Shown one piece after another: positions 58,248 through 64,000 of a DNA stretch of 64,000 bases. Below the pieces are notes generated by a model. That model did no database searches. It worked only from the letters and a program-made list of their open reading frames with translations, and was not told where the DNA came from. Position 1 is the stretch's first letter; each line of letters starts with the position of its first letter. A program made the position numbers and the translations under genes. The stretch is from Lactobacillus corticis (lineage in GTDB: Bacteria > Bacillota > Bacilli > Lactobacillales > Lactobacillaceae), in assembly GCF_018327645.1 (NCBI RefSeq), contig NZ_BMAY01000002.1, forward strand, positions 146,280 through 210,279, in the 5' to 3' direction.

Positions 58248-59426
58248 TCAAAGGTTAACCAGCATATGGTTGAAGCGGTCGCGTTTAGTTTCCAGATAAA
58301 AACGATCAATGCTGTTAGCTGGCATTTCCAAGGGGATGCGGTTAGTGACCATGATCCCGTAATCAGCTAACTGGTTAATTTTATCGGGATTGTTGGTAAG
58401 CAGTTTGATTTGTTTAATTCCCAGGTCCTTAAACATTTGCGCGGCAACATCATAATGGCGCTGGTCAGGCTTAAAGCCCAGCATTTCGTTGGCATCATAA
58501 GTATCATGGCCTTGATCTTGCAAGGCGTAGGCCCGCAATTTGTTAGTCAGGCCAATTCCGCGGCCTTCTTGGCGCAAATACAGCAGGACACCGCTGCCAG
58601 CATCATCAATCATGCGCATGGCGGTGTGCAATTGGTCGCCACAGTCGCACCGCTTTGAACCAAAAGTGTCACCAGTCATGCATTCAGAATGAATCCGCGT
58701 CAAGACCGGCTGACTAGGATCAATTTTTCCTTTTACCAGAGCTAAATTTCCGCCAGGATAAATCTTGATTTTGAAATTGCCGTAATCAGTTGGAAGATTT
58801 ACAAAATCGCTGGGCTTACTCGCTGGACTTTTAACATATTCTTGCAGATCAGCAATTGTGAAGTAAGGCAGATGGTATTCGCGGGCGATCTCTTGCAGCC
58901 GCTTGCGCCGAGCCATGTGGCCATCATCATCGGTCACTTCGCAAATATAAGCAGCTGGGGCCGCACCAGCAAGTTTGGCAAGGGTGACAGAAGCTTCAGT
59001 GTGGCCGTTGCGTTCCAAAACGCCGCGGTCTTTGGCAACTAGTGGGAAGCAGTGGCCAGGGCGGAAGAAGTCTTCAGGTTTGGTAGTCGGATCGGCCAAA
59101 GCCTTAATTGTGGCAGCACGATCAAAAGCGGAAATCCCGGTAGTGGTAGTTTTGTAATCAACGCTGATGGTGAAGGCAGTGCCATATGGATCGGTGTTGT
59201 GGGCTTCCATGGGATGCAAGTGCAGGCGTTCGGCGATTTTGCGATCAATGCTGGTGCAAAGCAAGCCACGGGCATGCTTGGTCATAAAATTAATGTTTTC
59301 AGGAGTGACATATTGGGCCAAGCCGATCATGTCGCCTTCGGCTTCACGGTCTTCATCATCGGCGACGATTACCAAGCCGCCTTGTTTCATCCATTCGATA
59401 GCTGATTGAATCTTTTTAACATCCAT
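58248..59426 (-). CDS. ribBA: Bifunctional DHBP synthase / GTP cyclohydrolase II
   Basis: A 392-residue fusion. The N-terminal RibB half (about 1-200) has VIVADDEDREAEGDM and RPGHCFPLVA. The C-terminal RibA half has the zinc motif CMTGDTFGSKRCDCGDQL and YLRQEGRGIGL. It supplies both branches of riboflavin synthesis from ribulose-5-phosphate and GTP. Eleven bases separate it from ribE. Confidence 0.96.
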   Translation of the reverse strand: MDVKKIQSAIEWMKQGGLVIVADDEDREAEGDMIGLAQYVTPENINFMTKHARGLLCTSIDRKIAERLHLHPMEAHNTDPYGTAFTISVDYKTTTTGISAFDRAATIKALADPTTKPEDFFRPGHCFPLVAKDRGVLERNGHTEASVTLAKLAGAAPAAYICEVTDDDGHMARRKRLQEIAREYHLPYFTIADLQEYVKSPASKPSDFVNLPTDYGNFKIKIYPGGNLALVKGKIDPSQPVLTRIHSECMTGDTFGSKRCDCGDQLHTAMRMIDDAGSGVLLYLRQEGRGIGLTNKLRAYALQDQGHDTYDANEMLGFKPDQRHYDVAAQMFKDLGIKQIKLLTNNPDKINQLADYGIMVTNRIPLEMPANSIDRFYLETKRDRFNHMLVNL

Positions 59427-59437
59427 TTTATATTCTC

Positions 59438-60046
59438 CTAGTTTTGTACTGCGACCTGTTGTGCCAGGTCATGGGCAACGTATTTTGCAATTACGTCGGT
59501 TTCAATATTTACGGCATCTCCGACCTTAAGCGCCGCCAAGTTGGTTTCATCTTGGGTGTGGGGGATTAGGCCGATAGAGAAAGTTTTTCCGTCGGCGTGC
59601 ATAATTGTTAAACTGGTGCCGTTAATCGCAATGCTGCCTTGGCTGATAATTTGTTGTTTGAGTGCTGGCGGAATCGGAAAAGTTAATTCCAAAGCGTTTT
59701 CATTGCGCTTTTTGCTTAATAGCTTGACTGTGCCGTCAACATGTCCGCTGACAATGTGGCCATCAAAGCGGTCACCTAAGCGTAAAGAGCGTTCAAGATT
59801 TACTTGGTCGCCGACTTGGCGGTCTTTGAAAGTGGTCATATTGTAGGTTTGAGGCATCATTGTGACCGTAAAGTGTTGCTGGTCAAATGATTCAACCGTA
59901 AGACAGCAGCCGTTGATGGCGATTGAGTCGCCGATTTTCACCCCTTGTAAAATATCGGCTTGCGTTTCGACCGTCATGACAATAGTTTGGTCGGTTTTTT
60001 TAATAGCTGAAATGACAGCCTTGTTTGTTACTAATCCGCTAAACAT
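59438..60046 (-). CDS. ribE: Riboflavin synthase alpha chain
   Basis: A 202-residue enzyme with two lumazine-binding repeats (MFSGLVTNKAVISAI and RFDGHIVSGHVDGTV). It dismutates two lumazines to riboflavin. Its start overlaps the ribD stop by eight bases. Confidence 0.95.
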   Translation of the reverse strand: MFSGLVTNKAVISAIKKTDQTIVMTVETQADILQGVKIGDSIAINGCCLTVESFDQQHFTVTMMPQTYNMTTFKDRQVGDQVNLERSLRLGDRFDGHIVSGHVDGTVKLLSKKRNENALELTFPIPPALKQQIISQGSIAINGTSLTIMHADGKTFSIGLIPHTQDETNLAALKVGDAVNIETDVIAKYVAHDLAQQVAVQN

Positions 60047-61082
60047 GCTTGTAACCTGCGATTCTAAAATTGTCAGCTAAAGCGCTGAAGTGATATTGAT
60101 AATCATTTTTATTTTCCTGCCATGCGGGAATGCCGTCTCCAAGGATTTCGGGCGACACATAGGTCAGAACTTCATCGGCTAGTCCAGCCTGTAAAAAGCT
60201 TTGAGCTACCCGGCGTCCGCCCTCAACATAGAGAGATTGCAATTCCTGTTCAGTTAAAGTCTTGATAACGGCTTGAATACTGTCACCATTGGTTTTGTGA
60301 ATTTTCACAAAGTCAGGCAGGCTCACTTTCAGGAAATTATCATTTTCGGTAAAAATCCAAGTCGGTGCCAGGCCGTCAGTCAGGACCTTTATTTTCAGAT
60401 GCTGTAATAAACGGCCCCGACGATCGAGTACGATGCGAATCGGCGGAAAATCAGTATTGGCTGTTGTCAGCAAGCTGGGATTGTCAATAATGGCTGTGGT
60501 TGAGCCGACTAAAATGGCTTGATACCGACTGCGTTCTTGATGCACGCAGTCATAGGCGGCCTGATTGGTAATTTGGGTTCGCTGCCCCAGATAGCCTAGC
60601 TGCTGATCATAACTGACAGCTTTTTTCAGGCAGACCCAGGGCCGCTTGTGCGTGTAAAAGAAGTTGTAGTGCTGGTTGAGCCGGCGGGCAGCTTGCTCTA
60701 AAACACCCAACTCAACTTGAATGCCATGATCGCGCAGTTTTTTGATGCCTTTGCCGGCTACGATTTGATGGGGATCTTCTTGGGCAATTACTACCCGCTT
60801 AATTCCGCTCGCAACAATCAAATCAGAACAGGGAGGCTGTTTTCCGGTATGATTGCATGGTTCCAATGTGACATACAGGGTTGAATTGAACAGCTGCTTC
60901 TTCGAGAGCTGACTGATTGCATCACGTTCGGCATGTGGCTGGCCGTAGTGATGGTGGTAACCGATAGCTAGTACCTGATCGTTTTTAACAACTACGGCAC
61001 CAACTAGCGGATTTTTCCAAGTATTAGGGGCGCCTTTAGCAGCTGCTTCCAACGCCAACTCCATATATTGCTGGTCAGTCAT
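60039..61082 (-). CDS. ribD: Bifunctional pyrimidine deaminase/reductase RibD
   Basis: A 347-residue fusion. The N-terminal deaminase has the zinc motifs GQPHAERDAI and LEPCNHTGKQPPCSD. The C-terminal reductase has ILVGSTTAIIDNPSL and YVEGGRRVAQSFL. The ATG at 61082 follows GAGGTGAGAG; an upstream GTG at 61091 is inside the ribosome binding site. It is first gene of ribD-ribE-ribBA-ribH. Confidence 0.95.
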   Translation of the reverse strand: MTDQQYMELALEAAAKGAPNTWKNPLVGAVVVKNDQVLAIGYHHHYGQPHAERDAISQLSKKQLFNSTLYVTLEPCNHTGKQPPCSDLIVASGIKRVVIAQEDPHQIVAGKGIKKLRDHGIQVELGVLEQAARRLNQHYNFFYTHKRPWVCLKKAVSYDQQLGYLGQRTQITNQAAYDCVHQERSRYQAILVGSTTAIIDNPSLLTTANTDFPPIRIVLDRRGRLLQHLKIKVLTDGLAPTWIFTENDNFLKVSLPDFVKIHKTNGDSIQAVIKTLTEQELQSLYVEGGRRVAQSFLQAGLADEVLTYVSPEILGDGIPAWQENKNDYQYHFSALADNFRIAGYKHV

Positions 61083-61102
61083 AACTCTCACCTCGAATCT
61101 AT

Positions 61103-61290
61103 AAAAAAAGAGCCTCGAATCACTTCGAGACTCCGCTTATCGTCAAAAATAGTGCGTCACAAAAAAACGCATACCTTCTCCCATCTAGACTGTAACTATC
61201 GGTACCCATTCGGGATTCAGCCGCTTAAAAAGCGGGTTGCGGACTTTACCGCCGGTCGGGAATTTCACCCTGCCTCGAAGAATTGTTATT
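61103..61290 (-). promoter_or_regulatory. FMN riboswitch (RFN element) with terminator
   Basis: The minus strand from about 61285 to 61165 carries the RFN core: CAGGGTGAAATTCCCGACCG, CGGTAAAGTCCGC, CTGAATCCCG and GGGAGAAGGTATGCG. A 10-bp hairpin GAGTCTCGAA/TTCGAGGCTC (61110-61133) with seven T follows. ATTCGAGG is present both in the terminator 3' arm and in the ribD ribosome binding site, so the platform may act on transcription and translation. FMN should turn the rib operon off. The remaining DNA to 61394 shows no gene. Confidence 0.95.
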
Positions 61291-61394
61291 CAATTCGCTT
61301 TATACTTTAGAACTATGTGTAAGCGTTGTCAATAAAAATGTGCTGGAAAAATTGCAAAATTGGAGTGAAGGCAAGAGGCTGTAGGAGAAAAAAA

Positions 61395-62602
61395 TCAATT
61401 TTTGATAAATTTATTTACGGTCATACTAATTAAAGAAATGAAAATAAGTGATAAACCTAAAAATGAATAATCAAATTGATTCTTTAAATTGAAAACAAAT
61501 TTGAAAAAAAACGTCCCAAATGGCATAAATAAAATGGCAATAGAAAAAATAATGCTGAAAACACGACCTATGTACTCTACTTTGGTATTTATTTGAACAA
61601 AAGTCATAAATTGAATATTGTAAATACCTAAAAACATATTGAACATAGCTATACAGACCGAAACCACAATCACTGAATGTGTTAGCAGAAAGAGTTGAGG
61701 ACAGGGGATTAGTGATAACCCACATAGCATCATTAGTATAAATAACTTATTCGAAGAGGGATCTTTTTTCATTAATCCAGAAAGAGAAGCCCCAACTAAC
61801 CCTCCAACTGACTCTGCAGTAAGAAATACAGCATATGCCTTTAATTTTGTTCCACTGAACGCGTATGTTGAAAATGGCAAAATTAGATTATATCCAGCTA
61901 TGATAAAATTTATGACACTTGAAAAAATAACTATTACCATAATATTACGATTGAGAGTTAAGTAATGGAAGCCTTGAAATATTTGACTGATTGTTGTCGT
62001 TTTTTTAGTGTTAAGCTTTTGAGGACTTATGATAAATAGTTTTTGAAGCAAAAATCCTGAAATAAAAAAACTAATACTATCCAAGATTAAAGCACCACGA
62101 TTGCCGATAAATTTAGCTATCATTAATGCTAATGTAGGACCACCTATTTGAACTATTTCGTTTACCGTTTCCAAAATAGAATTTACTTTACCAAGATTAT
62201 TTTCATTAACAATTTCACGAAAAATGGCTTTATATGCTGGACTCCGAAAAGAAGAAATGATTGCAAAAACAATATTTATCACAATGACAGCATACAAGAA
62301 AACGTCATCAGGAATAAAAATAGATAGTAGAAAGCAAACCGATCCACTAAATAAGTCACAAATAAAAATGATATTTTTTCGATTTTTATAGTCTGACAAT
62401 GCCCCCCCTAAAAAGTTGAAAAGAACACTGGTAAATACTTCACTACTTTGGTAAATAGAAAGAAGCCATCCACCGTTTTTACTGCCAGATAATAGGACAG
62501 AATTAACATAATCAAAAAGCATATCACCAAATTTTGAAATTGCACTGCTAGAGATTACTTTGGCAGTATTTTTTTCTCTACTTGCGAAAAAGATTTATTC
62601 AT
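61395..62602 (-). pseudogene. MFS transporter with early frameshift in an A7 tract
   Basis: A membrane transporter of the MFS_3/EntS-like type with about 12 segments. The uninterrupted part from an internal ATG at 62522 has 375 residues and lacks the start of the first helix. Upstream, an ATG at 62602 behind AGAGGA reads MNKSFSQVEKKILPK and stops. If one A were added in the run of seven A (62569-62575, T on the plus strand), the frame would continue NTAKVISSSAISKFGDMLFD into the rest of the gene, a normal MFS N-terminus. It may be a pseudogene, a slippage-controlled gene or a sequencing error. It is AT-rich and next to IS remnants. Confidence 0.75.
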
Positions 62603-62748
62603 AATAGTTCCTCTTATTATAAGTTAAAAAATAGCTAGACATTTCAAATAATAGTGCTAAACTATTCAAATAATTATAACATCATTAGCAAAATATTCAA
62701 TTTTGCTTCATAAATAAAAATAATATTATTTATATAGGAGAAAAAATA

Positions 62749-62931
62749 ATGCAAAGAGGAAAAATAATATTGGTAGAAGGAATTTCAAATGCTGGCAAAT
62801 CAACATTATGCAAGAATTTAGCTGACAAAAATGATTTTATAATCATTCCTGAGGGAATAAGATATTTAGAACGAAGGCTCCATGAAGAAGGGGATGACAT
62901 TTTACTCGTTCCAGAAACAACGAAAGGATAA
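62749..62931 (+). pseudogene. Truncated P-loop kinase (5' fragment)
   Basis: GGAG and an ATG at 62749 open a 60-codon frame with a clear Walker A, VEGISNAGKSTLCKNLA, and EGIRYLERRL. It looks like the beginning of a thymidylate/deoxynucleoside-kinase-like or AAA protein of about 190 residues. It ends shortly before the IS3 remnant, which evidently removed the rest. Confidence 0.7.
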
Positions 62932-62939
62932 AGAGCAGA

Positions 62940-63026
62940 CTAAAAGGCCTGACTCCGAAAGAATATCGGAATCAAGCCTTTAAGCAGCCTGCGTTTTAAA
63001 CTGTCCAATTTTTTGGTCTCAGTTCA
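62940..63026 (+). mobile_element. IS3-family remnant: transposase C-terminus plus right end
   Basis: The frame KGLTPKEYRNQAFKQPAF and a stop (62999) is the C-terminus of an IS3-type transposase, similar to the fragment at 45284. The element end 62985-63026, finishing GTCTCAGTTCA, matches 45510-45551. Only the last approximately 85 bases of the element remain. Confidence 0.75.
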
Positions 63027-63915
63027 AAAACTACTTTTTATTATTCCTTGCTTGTATGAACAGCAAACAATAGTTCCTACTCTTTTGCATTTCTTGAAAA
63101 TTATTGATGAAACGAAAATAAATGCTGATATTTTTGTAGTAACGACGAATAAAGAAAAAGTAAAAAATGAGAAATCAAAAACAACCTATGAAGTTGTTCA
63201 AGAATTTATTTCAGAAGGTGAAAAATATAAAGCTGTGCATCTTTTAAATTATCCGGGTGAAGATGGCATGATGGCTGATCAGCTGAATTTTGTCAAAGAA
63301 GAAATTTTTAAGAATTATAGTTTAACAGCAACCAAAACATACTTTTGCGTTTATAACGCAGATAGTCGTCCTGGTAAGCAGGCGATTTTGGAACTACAAA
63401 GAATTACATCAAAAGCTGAATATCCTTTGGTTATTCAAGAATATTCAGCGCTTTTCTCAAATTTACAATCCTTAAGCCCTATCATGAAAGGGTTCGCAGT
63501 TTATCAAACAAATTTTGAAATTACAAATGGACTGACTAATTCTGTTTTATATTCTAAATTCTTGAGAAATCATGTTGTTGGACATGGTTTGTGCCTAAGA
63601 TTTGATTATTTACAAAAAATTGGTGGTTTCACCACTGATTACTGGTGTGAAGATATTTATCTTAGTTTTTACCTTAGAGATAAAGATGTTTCTATCTATC
63701 CAATGCTTGCTTTGGAATATGGAGAAACTCCAAAAAAATTGCTTATTTTAATGAAGCAAAACGCAAATTGGTTCAAGACGCTATCGGAAGCGAAGAAAAT
63801 TTATCATAGCTTTCATCATGGGAATCTATATAATGCAAGGCTGTATTATTTGAATCAAATACGTGGAGCAATTGCTTGGCTTACATTACCAATAATTTAT
63901 CGTAAATTGCAATAA
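63013..63915 (+). CDS. Glycosyltransferase family 2-like protein, original start lost to IS end
   Basis: About 296 native residues of a GT2-type enzyme: KLLFIIPCLYEQQTIVPTLL is the nucleotide-binding strand, CVYNADSRPGK holds an NAD-type variant of the DXD motif, and TTDYWCEDIYLSFYLRDK resembles the acceptor/catalytic Asp region (ED). The natural start codon is missing: the frame enters directly from the IS end, and the only upstream initiator is a TTG at 63013 inside the IS sequence, without a ribosome binding site. Probably poorly expressed. AT-rich; possibly once part of a polysaccharide or glycopeptide cluster. Confidence 0.65.
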   Translation: MVSVQKLLFIIPCLYEQQTIVPTLLHFLKIIDETKINADIFVVTTNKEKVKNEKSKTTYEVVQEFISEGEKYKAVHLLNYPGEDGMMADQLNFVKEEIFKNYSLTATKTYFCVYNADSRPGKQAILELQRITSKAEYPLVIQEYSALFSNLQSLSPIMKGFAVYQTNFEITNGLTNSVLYSKFLRNHVVGHGLCLRFDYLQKIGGFTTDYWCEDIYLSFYLRDKDVSIYPMLALEYGETPKKLLILMKQNANWFKTLSEAKKIYHSFHHGNLYNARLYYLNQIRGAIAWLTLPIIYRKLQ

Positions 63916-63927
63916 TAAATTGAACAT

Positions 63928-64000
63928 TTATACTGCTTGATAGATATGATCTAATTCTTTCTCAAAGATTTCATCTGGAGTATGATATGCCAAGATCTTT
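63928..64000 (-). mobile_element. IS30-family transposase, C-terminal end (runs off window)
   Basis: The minus strand reads KILAYHTPDEIFEKELDHIY then QAV and a stop at 63928. The (R)KILxxxTPxEIF pattern is characteristic of the C-terminus of IS30-family transposases. The rest lies beyond the window edge. Confidence 0.7.

Overview
The window is the replication-origin region of a low-to-moderate GC Firmicute, almost certainly a Lactobacillus of the delbrueckii/acidophilus type. Support comes from the gene order rpmH-rnpA-yidC-mnmE-mnmG on one side of oriC and dnaA-dnaN-yaaA-recF-gyrB-gyrA-rpsF-ssb-rpsR-gdpP-rplI-dnaB on the other, from a DUF3737 protein, a pyruvate oxidase, a PFL/ACT-domain pair and CcpA-type cre sites. 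I do not assign a species.

Layout. 1-19 kb, mostly minus strand, is metabolic and transport DNA: a partial DUF3737 gene, a CPA2-type cation/proton antiporter with TrkA domains, a T-box-controlled peptide-binding lipoprotein, a GlcD-like FAD oxidoreductase, a copper operon (two cupredoxin-like proteins plus a CopA ATPase behind cop-box operators), a CLC transporter, 6-phosphogluconate dehydrogenase, pyruvate oxidase, an FMN-dependent hydroxy-acid oxidase, and the tRNA-modification pair mnmG-mnmE. 19.5-35.6 kb holds yidC, rnpA and rpmH, then oriC with DnaA boxes upstream of dnaA and an unwinding region with DnaA-trio repeats between dnaA and dnaN, then the replication/gyrase/ribosomal-protein block. 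35.6-41.5 kb has fructokinase, a DUF2974 hydrolase, PEP synthase behind a perfect cre site, an MgtC-like protein and a tRNA-Thr.

41.7-45.6 kb is an AT-rich accessory island: two overlapping short reading frames directly in front of two divergent ABC exporter half-transporters, bounded by the tRNA and by remnants of IS3-family elements. It is the best candidate for an undescribed system. 45.6-49.1 kb has two alpha/beta hydrolases and a self-contained Fic cassette, with two 12-nt-spaced inverted-repeat operators in front and an exact 49-bp terminator repeat on both sides. 49.1-57.7 kb carries an HhH-GPD DNA glycosylase, the PFL/ACT pair, an MFS exporter behind an attenuator-like hairpin, SGNH and HAD hydrolases, a ribbon-helix-helix protein, a 56-residue membrane protein, HtpX, an aldo/keto reductase and a PAP2 phosphatase. 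57.7-61.3 kb is a complete riboflavin operon (ribD-ribE-ribBA-ribH) under an FMN riboswitch. 61.4-64 kb is another degraded AT-rich region: a frameshifted MFS gene, a truncated P-loop kinase, an IS3 remnant, a glycosyltransferase that has lost its own start, and the end of an IS30-type transposase.

Across this layout lie two families of chromosome-organisation motifs: four copies of a 14-mer one base from the Noc-binding consensus, and four parS-like palindromes on the right arm of oriC. Genes for Noc, ParA and ParB are not in the window.
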